Notes: generated from the sequence alone by a model not told the origin. A DNA stretch of 64,000 nucleotides from Pseudomonas fluorescens (GCF_902497785.1 NZ_CABVHK010000026.1:1-64000); one strand, 5' to 3'. Counted from the first letter of the stretch, positions 43,162 through 52,953 are shown. Translations and numbers: made by a program.

Positions 43162-44642
43162 GGCTGACCCCCCGATTTATCCAGGCGTTCAACACGCAAG
43201 CCATCATCGGTCTGGCTAACCGCGACCCGAACCTTGTCACCAGCCTTGAGGCCCTGCATCAGCGCCGGACTAGCAAGAGGGAAAGTCATCGTCATGCCAG
43301 GCATACCGAGCGTCTTGAAAGGGCCGTGGGCGAGCGTGACTTCTTTGTCGTTGATCTCAACGATCTGACCATCAGCCTCATGAAAACTGGAGGCTGTTTC
43401 ACTGGGTGGCGACTCTTCCTCCGTGCGAGCAACAATGCCTTTAAGACTGGCCTCCGAGTCGAGCAGGAACTGGCCAGATGTAACCACCTTCTGGCCTGCT
43501 TCCAGACCTTTCACTATCGCCGTTTTGCCATCGCTTTCCTGCCCAAGGAGCACCTCCACGGGACGGTAGCGGCCAGCGTCTTCGGCGAGCATCACCAAGG
43601 CTCGTCGGCCAGTGCGAATCACCGCCTCACTCGGCACCCACAATACACTTTGCTCAGTCGAACGATTCAGGCGTACCTGCGCCGTCAAACCCGGTCTGAG
43701 GCGCCCATCCGGATTGGGTAACTCAACACGTACCCGAAGTGTGCGGCTGTCCGGATTGGTCTCGGGCAAGATCGCGCTGACCTTGCCACTGAGTGTTGTT
43801 CCTGGGAAGGCTGGCAGACGCGCTTCCACTGTCTGCCCAACAGTGATAGCTCCGGTATCTGACTCTGGAACGGCTACAGCTAGCCAGACCGTGTCCAAAC
43901 CATTGACGCGAGCCAGGGTCTCGCCAGTCGTCACGGTCATACCCGCTCGCACATTTAGCTCTTGCAGAACGCCGCTGATGGGGGTGGTTAGCTTCAGGTT
44001 CGGCTGGACTATCCCACTGTGCTCTACCTGGGATATCAATGCAGCCGGCATCCCTGTGAGTCGCAGCCGCTGACGGGCCGCCGCTAGCAACTCAGCATCT
44101 CCGCTGCGCTTGAGAGCAAGAAACTCTGTCTGAGCCGCCGCCCACTCTGGAACCAAGATATCCGCCAACGCCGCGTTGGCTTTGAGTACATCGCCGGGAG
44201 CATGTGCATAGACCCGCTCCACAAAGCCAGTGGTGCGGGGCTGAATCACAGCGACATCACGCTCGTTGAATCCCAATACTCCTGTGACGTTGAGACTGGA
44301 GTTAAAGATTCCACGGGTGACTGTCGCAAAACGCAGACCGAGATTTTGAGTCAGACTCGGATCGATACTGACGGTCGCACGATCTCCTGCGCCACCGGCG
44401 TACTGAGGAACCAGTTGCATGTCCATAAAAGGGGATTTACCCGGCTTATCGAACTTTTGCTGCGGGTACATGGGGTCGTACCAATACAGAGCCTTGCGTT
44501 CCTCTGATGAGTTGGGACTCTGCTCCGGGCTGGCACCAGGTACTCCGCTCAGGCGTTGATGTGCGAACCAGTAACCACCGGCAATACCGAATGCCAGCGA
44601 GACGCCTACCAACAATGCCCCGTTCCATTTTTTTAGGATCAT
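43158..44642 (-). CDS. cusB: RND adaptor CusB with fused CusF-like domain
   Basis: 494-aa membrane fusion protein. An N-terminal anchor segment (about 10-30) is followed by a metal-binding stretch (ALYWYDPMYPQQKFDKPGKS, near residue 51), then barrel-sandwich and beta-barrel domains and a hairpin. The last 75 residues form a CusF-like OB domain (VTLAHGPFKTLGMPGMTMTFP) fused to the adaptor. With the separate cusF gene, the operon encodes two such domains. Confidence 0.93.
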   Translation of the reverse strand: MILKKWNGALLVGVSLAFGIAGGYWFAHQRLSGVPGASPEQSPNSSEERKALYWYDPMYPQQKFDKPGKSPFMDMQLVPQYAGGAGDRATVSIDPSLTQNLGLRFATVTRGIFNSSLNVTGVLGFNERDVAVIQPRTTGFVERVYAHAPGDVLKANAALADILVPEWAAAQTEFLALKRSGDAELLAAARQRLRLTGMPAALISQVEHSGIVQPNLKLTTPISGVLQELNVRAGMTVTTGETLARVNGLDTVWLAVAVPESDTGAITVGQTVEARLPAFPGTTLSGKVSAILPETNPDSRTLRVRVELPNPDGRLRPGLTAQVRLNRSTEQSVLWVPSEAVIRTGRRALVMLAEDAGRYRPVEVLLGQESDGKTAIVKGLEAGQKVVTSGQFLLDSEASLKGIVARTEEESPPSETASSFHEADGQIVEINDKEVTLAHGPFKTLGMPGMTMTFPLASPALMQGLKAGDKVRVAVSQTDDGLRVERLDKSGGQP

Positions 44643-45895
44643 TGGCTGGCCTCCCCATAAGCGAAGTACAGACGCGCACTGGTCAGCGCTCGCTGCTCTT
44701 CTACGTCGATCTGTTTGAGGCGGGCTTCGATGAGTTCACGTCGGGCGGCAACCACCGCGTTTAAATTGCCCTTGCCTGCCCGGTAACTGGCCATGCTAAG
44801 TTCGACCTTTTCCTTGGCCAGCGGCACCAGGCTGTCCTGATTTCTACGCACGGCACGATCCAGACGCTCATAGTCAGCCAGTTCATTTTCCAGCTGCTGG
44901 GTGTGCTCGCGTGACAGCGCTTCGCGCTCGGCCTCCAATTGGTTGAGTTCAGCCTGCTTAGCCGCAATCCTGGGGTTTTGGCGAGAGTCGGGAAATAGCG
45001 GTAAATCCCAGGAAAGTTGAACGCTGACCATGTCGCCGAACTGACGGTCACGATGCTGATAATCAAGCTCCCAACTCCAGTCCGACTGCTTTTCCGCTTC
45101 GGCTTCACGAACTTTGGCTTGCGCTTCGCGGGTCATCGGCGCAAACGCTGCCAACTCGGGGTGGTGTTGCAGCTTATGAGAGTAACTTGAGGTGTCGACG
45201 GGCCATTCAGGCAAGCTGCCTACAGGCTTGTCGTTGGCGGCGGAGCCAATCCAGCGTTTGAGGGCCGCACGAGCCTGCGCTCTCTGGAGAATCAGATCGT
45301 CCTGCTGCTCCGCCAGTTGAGCTGCTTCCTGCTTGGGTGTCACCGCATCGGCGGGTTGAGCGCGGCCACCGGCAATTTGAGCCCGGACGGTATCGCTCAG
45401 CAGGCGGTTTTCTTTGTAGAAGTCCTGGAACAACACATCTTTGCGCTCAACCGAGTAGCTGCTGATCCAGGCCAACGCCGTGGACTGGCGCACTTTCAGA
45501 CGTTCGACTCGACGCTCCGCAGAGGCACGATCAATAGCTGCATCGGCGACTTCGATACGCGCTTTGCGCTTGTCGCTATTGGGCATCTCCTGCCTGACCC
45601 CGACCATCTGCATGGTCATGAAGTCCTGGTTGATACTCCAACGATCCGGGCCGCCAATGGGGTAGTTCTGCACGCCCACCAAGAGTTTGGGATCAGGTAA
45701 TTCACCAGCAGGGATGGCTGCACTGTTGGCAGCCTGAATTTTCGCGTCTTGTGCGGTCAGCGACGGCGCATTGTTTTCTGCCAGCCGCAACGCTTCATCG
45801 AGCGTCAATGCGGCAGCGAAACTCGGCAACGCCAGCACGCTTGCCGCTAGCCCGGCCACGAGAGACCAGCCTGTGCAATTGCACTTGGAGTTCAT
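44639..45895 (-). CDS. cusC: Outer-membrane efflux protein CusC (TolC family)
   Basis: 418-aa OMF. A signal peptide (about 1-33) precedes LTLDEALRLAENNAPSL, the usual opening of OMF repeats, and a second long helical repeat. The start at 45895 follows AGGAATC. It is the first gene of cusCBAF and overlaps cusB by ATGA. It provides the exit duct for the pump. Confidence 0.9.
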   Translation of the reverse strand: MNSKCNCTGWSLVAGLAASVLALPSFAAALTLDEALRLAENNAPSLTAQDAKIQAANSAAIPAGELPDPKLLVGVQNYPIGGPDRWSINQDFMTMQMVGVRQEMPNSDKRKARIEVADAAIDRASAERRVERLKVRQSTALAWISSYSVERKDVLFQDFYKENRLLSDTVRAQIAGGRAQPADAVTPKQEAAQLAEQQDDLILQRAQARAALKRWIGSAANDKPVGSLPEWPVDTSSYSHKLQHHPELAAFAPMTREAQAKVREAEAEKQSDWSWELDYQHRDRQFGDMVSVQLSWDLPLFPDSRQNPRIAAKQAELNQLEAEREALSREHTQQLENELADYERLDRAVRRNQDSLVPLAKEKVELSMASYRAGKGNLNAVVAARRELIEARLKQIDVEEQRALTSARLYFAYGEASQ

Positions 45896-45993
45896 GTTTA
45901 CGATTCCTGTAATCATCCACTGCACGCGTCAAAAGACATGCGCGCAGCTAGTCCATCCGCTAATGCGGAATGAGGCTCAATGTTGGACAGGAA

Positions 45994-46335
45994 TCAAACG
46001 CGAGGCGGTCGCCATACCCCGGATGGGGTTTGTACGGGCAGGGAATCGCTGAAGAAGGAAACCACTACGGGGCTGAATACGGTTACAGGAGGCTTGAGGA
46101 TCGAAACTTGCAGCATGCCGCCCGTCTTGCATTCCTGGCCCGGCTTGCAGGGTTTGCCATGCTCCGTCGGGCTTTTCATGTCGTTACAGCAGTCCATTCC
46201 CATGTCGTCCATCATCGCCATGCCCATCGTCTTCATTGGGCAAGGTTCTGTTGGCGCCTGAACACCCGCCATCCCGCTAAGGGGAAGCGCCAGGCTAATC
46301 ACGAAAATGAGGCAAAACCGCAGGTAGCGTTTCAT
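45994..46335 (-). CDS. Small exported Cys/Met-rich protein
   Basis: 113-aa protein with a signal peptide (about 1-27), then PCPMKTMGMAMMDDMGMDCC and two more cysteines (KPCKPGQEC). The pattern suits a periplasmic thiophilic-metal binding role, like small proteins placed before RND metal pumps (CzcI-like position). It lies 98 bp upstream of cusC on the same strand. Function not known. Confidence 0.65.
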   Translation of the reverse strand: MKRYLRFCLIFVISLALPLSGMAGVQAPTEPCPMKTMGMAMMDDMGMDCCNDMKSPTEHGKPCKPGQECKTGGMLQVSILKPPVTVFSPVVVSFFSDSLPVQTPSGVWRPPRV

Positions 46336-46761
46336 AGTGATGGAGTGTAGCCGCCCGAAACGGCGCTAACAATGAATGGAGCACATACCTCAAGCTTCCG
46401 AAAGACAGCTTTCCGAAAAGCGCCGAACACGCGTGATATAACGGTTTCAGTATTAAGCCAACATTACCTTGCCAGCCAGCTGCCTGACGTCGCGCAGCCA
46501 ATGTTCGGGATTACAAGAACCCTTGCGGAGGCTTTTTTTGTACTTGATCTGGGCTTCTCAGAGTTTGCTCACCAAGGCTTCGCCCGATTTCGGTCTTGCT
46601 CCTCGCTTAGCGAGATTTCGGCTGACGGATTTCTGCTCGACGCCCAGAGCGCGACGGCGCAATTGGGGTTCGAGCACGGTGGCCTCACATCTCGAATAGG
46701 CTAGTGGTCAAAATGGGTTTAAAACAGCTAACGTTCGATTTTCAATTCAGGGACGACCTAC
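46336..46761. other. Gene-free stretch between Cus and arsenic clusters
   Basis: Several overlapping frames exist but none has a ribosome site or a protein-like N-terminus. A small hairpin CTCGCTTAGCGAG is at about 46602-46614. It may contain remnants of an older insertion. Confidence 0.4.
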
Positions 46762-47319
46762 ATGGCTTTGAAAATCCGTACGGCGGCAGTAACAGATGCA
46801 GAAGCGATCCAGCGCATTTATGCCCCCATAGTTTCGAACACGGCGATCTCATTCGAAGAAACCCCACCAAGCGTTGAGGAGATTGCTCAGCGGATAGCGA
46901 CGACACTTCAGACATATCCCTACCTTGTGGCTGAAGAAGGTGGTGAGATCAAGGGATATGCATACGCAAGCCAGCATCGTGCACGTGCAGCCTACCGATG
47001 GGCTGTTGACGTGACGGTGTACATAGCTGAATCAGCTCGCCGCCAGGGTGTTGGCCGTGAACTCTATGAGACGTTGCTTCCGATTCTTGAGAAACAGCGT
47101 TTTCGCGCCGCTTACGCTGGAATTGCGCAGCCCAATGAAGGCAGCGTGGGCCTGCACGAGTCGCTAGGATTCACCCATATAGGGACGTATCCAGAGGTAG
47201 GCTTCAAGCTTGGGAAATGGCACGACGTCGGCTATTGGCGGCTCGGGCTGTGCCAGGCAACCCCTCCACTGGAACCTATTCTCTTCCCCCAGGTTGAAAT
47301 CAAGCCAGTGATGGGGTGA
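46762..47319 (+). CDS. arsN1: GNAT N-acetyltransferase ArsN1 (arsinothricin/phosphinothricin type)
   Basis: 185-aa acetyltransferase of the Pat/Bar family, with IRTAAVTDAEAIQRIYAPIV at the start, the acetyl-CoA loop ARRQGVGRELY (near 91-101) and LHESLGFTHIGTYPEVGFK (near 130-148). Members within arsenic islands (ArsN1) acetylate the antibiotic arsinothricin. This location beside arsO, arsH and arsB supports that, though phosphinothricin or methionine derivatives remain possible substrates. It converges with the MFS gene and their coding ends overlap by 20 bp. Confidence 0.82.
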   Translation: MALKIRTAAVTDAEAIQRIYAPIVSNTAISFEETPPSVEEIAQRIATTLQTYPYLVAEEGGEIKGYAYASQHRARAAYRWAVDVTVYIAESARRQGVGRELYETLLPILEKQRFRAAYAGIAQPNEGSVGLHESLGFTHIGTYPEVGFKLGKWHDVGYWRLGLCQATPPLEPILFPQVEIKPVMG

Positions 47320-48487
47320 AGGCTGGTAGTTTGGTGAATGCGACCAAAGCGCCGATGCCCAATATCCCGGCCATGATCCAAATTAGCCAGTTTGGGCCAA
47401 GCTGCACCAGGATGTATGCGCATGCCATGGGCGCTACCGCTTGTGCAACCAACACTGGGCGAGCGATCAGGCCAAGGTGCATGCCTAGGTTGGTGCTGCC
47501 CAACAGTGTAAGTGGGACTGTTCCTCTGGCGATGGTCATGATCCCATTTCCACCGCCGAAGGTAATCACTGCGATAAGGGACAGCATCACCATCCCCGGC
47601 CCCAAGGCCAACAGTCCGACGATGCAAGCCAGAATCCCTAGCCTTGCTATCCATACCGGATGAGCGCTGCGGCCAAACGCATATTCCAAAAGTCGAGCGA
47701 CAACTTGAGACGGCCCCATCAGCGCTCCGAGCGTTACTGCCATGGCGGCGGAAATTTCATGGCTACGCAGGAGCGCTATTAGATTGACCGCCAAAGCTGA
47801 CATTACGAACGCATGTAATGTGAACAGCAAGGCGATCCACGCTAAGCGTGGATCAGCAGGCGCGTACGATGCTTTGGCGATCTTGGCGGACTCAGTTGCT
47901 CGCGGCGTAGGCAATGGAACCGTTAGCAGGTGAAGGGGCAAACCTACAGCAAGATGGATTAAGGCGAGCACCCTGCAGGTGGTTTGCCATCCATGGCTCG
48001 CATCCATCGACGCCAGGAAAGGCCAAGCGACCGTGCTTGCGAAGCCCGCTATGAGTGTCAGTCCGGTCATCGAGCCTCTCGCCCTTGCCCCCATCAGTCG
48101 GCCCAGTGTCGCGAATCCAGCGTCATACAGGCCTGCGGCCATGCCCAAACCCAAAACTGTCCATGCGATGTAGTAGACGAACAGCCCTGATGCGAAAGAC
48201 ATGGTGATTAAACCAAGGGCCAGCAAAAGCGAACTGCTGGCGAGCACCCATTTTCCGCCATGCTTATCAATAGTCCTGCCGACTACAGGCGCGCATATTC
48301 CAGCGACAAGCAGAGACCACGATAAGGCGCCCACTACAGCGGGAACGGATGTATTTAGTGAGTGCGAAACGGGTTCAGCTAGAACTGCCGGCAGATAAAA
48401 CGTGGAGCCCCACGCAAGAATTTGGTTACAACCCATTGAGCCAATCAGGGTCGCATGCTGCCTTGTCGTAGGGGCTGCGGTAGACAT
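47300..48487 (-). CDS. MFS transporter of the arsenic cluster
   Basis: 395-aa major facilitator with twelve predicted helices. It begins TLIGSMGCNQILAWGSTFYL and has the loop motif GRTIDKHGGKWVL (near 69-81). It is coupled to arsO: the arsO TGA and its ATG share a base. Similar MFS genes accompany arsO in other ars operons, so export of an organoarsenical or an arsO product is likely but untested. Confidence 0.8.
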   Translation of the reverse strand: MSTAAPTTRQHATLIGSMGCNQILAWGSTFYLPAVLAEPVSHSLNTSVPAVVGALSWSLLVAGICAPVVGRTIDKHGGKWVLASSSLLLALGLITMSFASGLFVYYIAWTVLGLGMAAGLYDAGFATLGRLMGARARGSMTGLTLIAGFASTVAWPFLASMDASHGWQTTCRVLALIHLAVGLPLHLLTVPLPTPRATESAKIAKASYAPADPRLAWIALLFTLHAFVMSALAVNLIALLRSHEISAAMAVTLGALMGPSQVVARLLEYAFGRSAHPVWIARLGILACIVGLLALGPGMVMLSLIAVITFGGGNGIMTIARGTVPLTLLGSTNLGMHLGLIARPVLVAQAVAPMACAYILVQLGPNWLIWIMAGILGIGALVAFTKLPAFTPSLA

Positions 48488-49554
48488 CAGTCAAACTCAG
48501 CGAGATAGCTTTGCACTTGCTTGACTACATCTCGAGCGGTGCGGGTTACTCCGATCAATGTCGCGGAAGCGAGCCCCGTCCAATCGCCGTAACCCACCAG
48601 CCACAGATTGGGTGAAGCAACACTCCGGTTTTCGTCCACAGCCACTTTGCCATCCTGGCCTACAATGCCCAGGCTGTTTAGGTGGTCGAGCGCTGGAGAA
48701 AACCCAGTGCACCAGATGACGACATCCACCGCTGTTTCGTCTCCTGATGACCAAACAACGCCTGTTGAAGTGAAGTGCGTGAATGGCCGTACTGCGCTCA
48801 ATACACCGCGTTCACGAGCGTCCTTCACCGATGGCACCATTACGATGTCGCCCAGCCCCCCAGCGGGTTGTTCAGGCTCCACACCTTCCTGTTGCGCCTT
48901 CAATCGAGCAGTAGCTCGTTCGAACAGGGCGCGCCCATCAACCTCATCAGGTAGAAACTTTGGAGCCTCTTGAGTCACCCAGGTTGCCTGAGCCACTTTA
49001 GAAACCTCGGCGTAAATCTGGGCTCCCGAGTTGCCACCACCCACGACAAGGACGATTTTCCCCTGAAACTCATCCGGCCCAACGTAATGAGCGGAATGAA
49101 GATGCTGCCCTACGAACAACTCCTGTCCGGGATAGCTCGGAGTAAATGGGCGGCTCCAGGTGCCTGTTGCACTGATAACCGCTTTGGCATCCCAGTTTCT
49201 ATCCCCGGAGACAACCCGTAATCCTTCTTCGATTTTCTCGACACGGGTCACCCTGGTGGATCGGATGATGGGGAAGTCATATCGACGCTCGTACAGAGTC
49301 AGATAGTCGATAACATCATCACGGTGAGGTGTTTCTTCTGATACGGCAGGCATCGGCCAGCCTGCAATCGAGCTCCATGCCGATGGAGAGAAGAGTCGCA
49401 GCGAGTCCCAGCCATGCCGCCAGGCTCCTCCTGGTGCCGACTCCGCATCGAGCAGCACATAAGACAAGCCTGACCGCTTCAAAAAATAGGCGACTGTCAG
49501 CGCGGATTGACCACCGCCAATGACCACAACATCAATTTTCGAATTCTGACTCAC
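48487..49554 (-). CDS. arsO: Flavin-dependent monooxygenase ArsO
   Basis: About 355-aa NAD(P)H-dependent flavin monooxygenase. The FAD motif VIGGGQSALTVAYFL is near the N-terminus, the second dinucleotide motif VVGGGNSGAQIYAEV at about 169-183, and the conserved VIWCTGFSPALDHL near 284. ArsO proteins occur in ars clusters; the substrate is unclear. The GTG at 49554 is six bases from GGAGG, whereas the ATG at 49560 touches it, so I prefer the GTG. Coupled to the MFS gene. Confidence 0.85.
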   Translation of the reverse strand: MSQNSKIDVVVIGGGQSALTVAYFLKRSGLSYVLLDAESAPGGAWRHGWDSLRLFSPSAWSSIAGWPMPAVSEETPHRDDVIDYLTLYERRYDFPIIRSTRVTRVEKIEEGLRVVSGDRNWDAKAVISATGTWSRPFTPSYPGQELFVGQHLHSAHYVGPDEFQGKIVLVVGGGNSGAQIYAEVSKVAQATWVTQEAPKFLPDEVDGRALFERATARLKAQQEGVEPEQPAGGLGDIVMVPSVKDARERGVLSAVRPFTHFTSTGVVWSSGDETAVDVVIWCTGFSPALDHLNSLGIVGQDGKVAVDENRSVASPNLWLVGYGDWTGLASATLIGVTRTARDVVKQVQSYLAEFD

Positions 49555-49597
49555 CAGCATCCTCCAGGCTCAATCGCGGCACCTCACTGTCGTCGTA

Positions 49598-50020
49598 TCA
49601 GACTCTGCGACCGTGCTCATCAATGACCACTTGGCCGTCCTCTTTGACGAAACTCCCACGCTGCTCTTGCGGTAACAAATCGAGCACAGCTTCTGACGGA
49701 CGACACAAACGCGTCCCCAAAGGCGTCACGACGATGGGGCGATTGATCAGGATAGGGTGAGCCATCATGGCATCGATGAGCTGTTCGTTCGCCAGCGATG
49801 CATCGCCCAATCCCAGCTCTTCGTACGGTGTGCCTTTGATACGCAAAAGAGCCCGCACCCCGATACCCATATCCTCAATGAGTCTGACAAGTGTGGTGCG
49901 ATCAGGCGGGTTCTTCAGGTACTCGATAACCGTCGGTTCTTCCCCGCTGTTACGGATCAACTCCAAGGTGTTGCGAGAGGTGCCGCATTCGGGGTTGTGG
50001 TAAATCGTGATCTGGCTCAT
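49598..50020 (-). CDS. arsC: Arsenate reductase ArsC, glutaredoxin-dependent
   Basis: 140-aa ArsC of the Spx/Grx type. The active-site cysteine is in YHNPECGTSRN (Cys12), and the conserved arginines are in the later PIVVTPLGTRLCRPSE (near 95-110). It reduces arsenate to arsenite with glutathione and glutaredoxin. It is the second kind of arsenate reductase in this operon. Confidence 0.92.
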   Translation of the reverse strand: MSQITIYHNPECGTSRNTLELIRNSGEEPTVIEYLKNPPDRTTLVRLIEDMGIGVRALLRIKGTPYEELGLGDASLANEQLIDAMMAHPILINRPIVVTPLGTRLCRPSEAVLDLLPQEQRGSFVKEDGQVVIDEHGRRV

Positions 50021-50040
50021 ATCGCTTCCTCGTGCTGACG

Positions 50041-50754
50041 TTAGATGGAGCGCTGGTTGACGCGCTTGGAAAGCTCTTCGGCGGACTCTTTACGCTCGGA
50101 GTACCGATCAACCAAATAATCCTGGCGATCCCGCAACAGCAGGGTGAACTTCATCAGCTCTTCCATCACGTCCACGAGACGGTCGTAGTACGAGGAGGGT
50201 TTCATACGACCTGCCTCGTCGAACTCGGTGAACGCCTTTGCCACCGAAGATTGGTTTGGGATGGTGAACATACGCATCCATCGACCCAGTACGCGCAGCT
50301 GATTGACCACGTTGAAAGATTGCGAGCCACCGCAGACCTGCATCACTGCAAGGGTCTTTCCTTGCGTAGGTCGTACAGCACCTATCGCCAGCGGAACCCA
50401 GTCAATTTGGGCTTTGAATACTGCACTCATAGAACCGTGACGCTCAGGGGAGCACCACACCTGCCCCTCAGACCATTGCATCAGCTCGCGCAGCTCAGCG
50501 ACCTTGGGATGTGTATCGGCAGCGTCATCCGGAAGCGGCAGACCCGATGGGTCAAAGATCTTGGTTTCAGCGCCAAACTCATTCAGCAGGCGTGCCGCCT
50601 CTTGCGTGACTAACCGGCTGAATGAGCACTCTCGCGTTGATCCATACAGCAGAAGAATGCGAGGTTTATGGAGCGAAGGCGTGCGAGGCGACAGTTGCTC
50701 CAGCGACGGAATGTCGATCAGGTCGGCGTGTACGTTCGGCAATGTGTCTTGCAT
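50041..50754 (-). CDS. arsH: ArsH organoarsenical oxidase (FMN)
   Basis: 237-aa NADPH:FMN oxidoreductase. The flavin-binding motif LLYGSTRECSFSR is at residues about 35-47, with WCSPERHGSMS (near 99) and CGGSQSFNVVNQLRVLGRW (near 140) conserved. It oxidises trivalent methylarsenicals such as MAs(III) to less toxic pentavalent forms. It lies between two arsenate reductase genes. Confidence 0.92.
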   Translation of the reverse strand: MQDTLPNVHADLIDIPSLEQLSPRTPSLHKPRILLLYGSTRECSFSRLVTQEAARLLNEFGAETKIFDPSGLPLPDDAADTHPKVAELRELMQWSEGQVWCSPERHGSMSAVFKAQIDWVPLAIGAVRPTQGKTLAVMQVCGGSQSFNVVNQLRVLGRWMRMFTIPNQSSVAKAFTEFDEAGRMKPSSYYDRLVDVMEELMKFTLLLRDRQDYLVDRYSERKESAEELSKRVNQRSI

Positions 50755-50801
50755 ATAAACTCCTACGGCGGCGCCTGGTTGGGTGCCGCCTCGGTTGATC
50801 T

Positions 50802-51272
50802 TTAAAGCGAACCGATGCGGTTCAGTTCAGCTTTCAACTGTTCAGCGCTGATGGTCTTCAGTGGCAGCGCAAGAAATGCGCTCACGCGCTCGTGAATTTT
50901 GGCGAGTGTGGTTTCAAAAGCTGCGGTGATCTCGGCTTCCGAACCGCTAGCGTCAGACGGGTCGGCCAGACCCCAATGCGCCTTCAAAGCTGGCCCAAAG
51001 AAGATTGGGCATGCCTCACCCGCTGCCCGGTCACAGACAGTGATCACGATGTCTGGAGGTGAGGCTTCAAAAGCATCCGAAGCCTTGCTGCTCAAGCCCG
51101 CCGTGGAGATACCCGCCGCCTCCAGCGTTTGCAATGCCCGTTGATTCACCCTGCCACTGGGAAAGCTTCCTGAGCTGACGGCTTCTACACCCTCGGGCGC
51201 CAAGTGGTTGAAAAGCGCTTCGGACAGAATGCTGCGGCAGCTGTTGTGGGTGCACATGAACAAGACTTTCAT
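50802..51272 (-). CDS. arsC: Arsenate reductase, low-molecular-weight phosphatase type
   Basis: 156-aa LMW-PTP-fold reductase. The P-loop MCTHNSCRSILSEAL (Cys7 and Cys12 region) and VCDRAAGEACPIF (near 79-91) give the cysteine pair used for thioredoxin-type reduction, and the DPSDASG loop supplies the acid. It reduces As(V) to As(III) for export by ArsB. It sits 16 bp downstream of arsB. Confidence 0.9.
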   Translation of the reverse strand: MKVLFMCTHNSCRSILSEALFNHLAPEGVEAVSSGSFPSGRVNQRALQTLEAAGISTAGLSSKASDAFEASPPDIVITVCDRAAGEACPIFFGPALKAHWGLADPSDASGSEAEITAAFETTLAKIHERVSAFLALPLKTISAEQLKAELNRIGSL

Positions 51273-51288
51273 CAGACGATTCCTTGAT

Positions 51289-52572
51289 TCAAAAACTGAG
51301 GCGCAGTGCCAGGGCGGACAATGTGGCGACGAGGATGGGCACGGTCAGCACGATCCCGGTCTTGAAGTAGTAACCCCAGCTGATCGTTATATTTTTCCGG
51401 GCGAGCACGTGCAGCCACAACAGAGTTGCCAAGCTCCCAATTGGGGTGATCTTCGGGCCCAGGTCGCAGCCGATGATGTTGGCGTAAACCATCGCTTGCT
51501 GGACAACACCATCGACTTCGGCGGCATGAATGGATAAGGCGCCTACCAAAACGGTGGGCATGTTGTTCATGATCGAAGACAGCAACGCTGTAAGCAGTCC
51601 TGTACCAAGGGACGCGCCCCAAACGCCATAACCGGCGAACACGTTCAGGATCTGCGCGATGTGGTCGGTCAGACCGGCGTTCTTCAGGCCATAAACAACC
51701 AGGTACATACCCAAAGAAAAAATCACCACCTGCCATGGCGCCTCTTTGAGCACCTTGCTTGTATTGATGGCGTGACCACGAGCCGCGATGACGTAAAGAA
51801 TGAATGCACAGACCGCTGCAATGGCGCTGATTGGCACCCCCAATGGCTCAATGACAAAGAAGCCGATCAGGAGTAGTGCCAACACCCACCAGCCGGCTAC
51901 AAAAGTGGCCCGGTCGTGGATTGCTTCGTCCGGATTGTCCAGTTGGTTGAGGTCATAGATCTTTGGTAAATCTTTGCGGAAAAACCACAGCAGCATGGCT
52001 AACGTCGCCGCCACGCTGACGATGTTTACCGGCACCATGATCGAGGCATATTCGTTGAAGCCGATATCGAAGTAGTCGGCAGAGACGATGTTGACCAGGT
52101 TGGAAACCACCAGCGGTAAGCTCGCCGTATCCGCGATAAAACCGGCTGCCATGACGAATGCCAACGTAGCAGCAGGAGAAAAACGCAACGCCAGCAACAT
52201 CGCGATCACAATGGGTGTGAGGATCAATGCTGCTCCGTCATTGGCGAACAGGGCCGACACAGCTGCGCCCAGCAGGACGATAAATGCGAACAGCTTGCGG
52301 GTGCTCCCGCCTCCCCATCGGGCCACATGCAGCGCAGCCCACTTGAAAAAACCTGCCTCATCAAGCAGCAGACTAATGATGATGACCGCGATGAAAGTCC
52401 CAGTGGCATTCCAGACAATGCGCCAAACCTCTGGTATGTCGGCAAGGGTAACGACACCTGCCAGCAACGCCACGATGGCACCGAACATCGCACTCCAGCC
52501 AACCCCAAGCCCCTTGGGCTGCCAGATGACAAGGACGATGGTGGCGATAAAGATCAATACGGCAATCAGCAT
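51289..52572 (-). CDS. arsB: Arsenite efflux pump ArsB
   Basis: 427-aa inner-membrane protein with about twelve helices. The start LIAVLIFIATIVLVIWQPKG and the segments LFANDGAALILTPIVI (near 108) and IMNNMPTVLVGAL (near 314) are characteristic of ArsB. It exports As(III) and Sb(III) by proton exchange, with no ArsA ATPase nearby. Downstream of arsR in the same operon. Confidence 0.94.
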   Translation of the reverse strand: MLIAVLIFIATIVLVIWQPKGLGVGWSAMFGAIVALLAGVVTLADIPEVWRIVWNATGTFIAVIIISLLLDEAGFFKWAALHVARWGGGSTRKLFAFIVLLGAAVSALFANDGAALILTPIVIAMLLALRFSPAATLAFVMAAGFIADTASLPLVVSNLVNIVSADYFDIGFNEYASIMVPVNIVSVAATLAMLLWFFRKDLPKIYDLNQLDNPDEAIHDRATFVAGWWVLALLLIGFFVIEPLGVPISAIAAVCAFILYVIAARGHAINTSKVLKEAPWQVVIFSLGMYLVVYGLKNAGLTDHIAQILNVFAGYGVWGASLGTGLLTALLSSIMNNMPTVLVGALSIHAAEVDGVVQQAMVYANIIGCDLGPKITPIGSLATLLWLHVLARKNITISWGYYFKTGIVLTVPILVATLSALALRLSF

Positions 52573-52596
52573 TTCATTAATCCGGTTGGGCGTGAA

Positions 52597-52953
52597 TCAG
52601 CTACACACGGCTTGGTTGATCGGACGGTCGTTCATGCCGCAGAGGCGCTTAGCCTCGGTTTCCAGCCATTGCTGATTGGCGTCTACTACTTCCTTCAAAA
52701 CAGCAGTCACCCACGCGGGTAAATCAGGATTCAGGCGGTAATACACCCACTGGCCTTGGCGACGATCCAAAAGCAAACCGGCAGAGCGCAGCAGGGCCAG
52801 ATGACGAGAAATCTTAGGCTGACTCAGGTCGAGTGCTGCCGTTAGCTCGCATACACACAGCTCACCTTCACTCACGACAAGCAGCGAAATTTTTGCTCGG
52901 GTGTCATCCGCCAGGCACTTGAATAAGGTGGTGGGGTTCAAGGGTTCTGTCAT
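52597..52953 (-). CDS. arsR: Arsenic-responsive repressor ArsR
   Basis: 118-aa SmtB/ArsR repressor. The As(III) site is ELCVCEL (Cys34 and Cys36 region) and the recognition helix is SQPKISRHLALLRSAG. A further C-terminal cysteine pair is present (RLCG and VCS). It overlaps the upstream phosphatase-like gene by ATGA. It represses the operon, probably at the AT-rich dyads at 53396-53440. Confidence 0.93.
   Translation of the reverse strand: MTEPLNPTTLFKCLADDTRAKISLLVVSEGELCVCELTAALDLSQPKISRHLALLRSAGLLLDRRQGQWVYYRLNPDLPAWVTAVLKEVVDANQQWLETEAKRLCGMNDRPINQAVCS

Noticed and set aside
46372..46704. 110-aa frame between the Cus and arsenic clusters
   Set aside because: No ribosome site, competing frames of similar length and no protein I recognise; left as non-coding.
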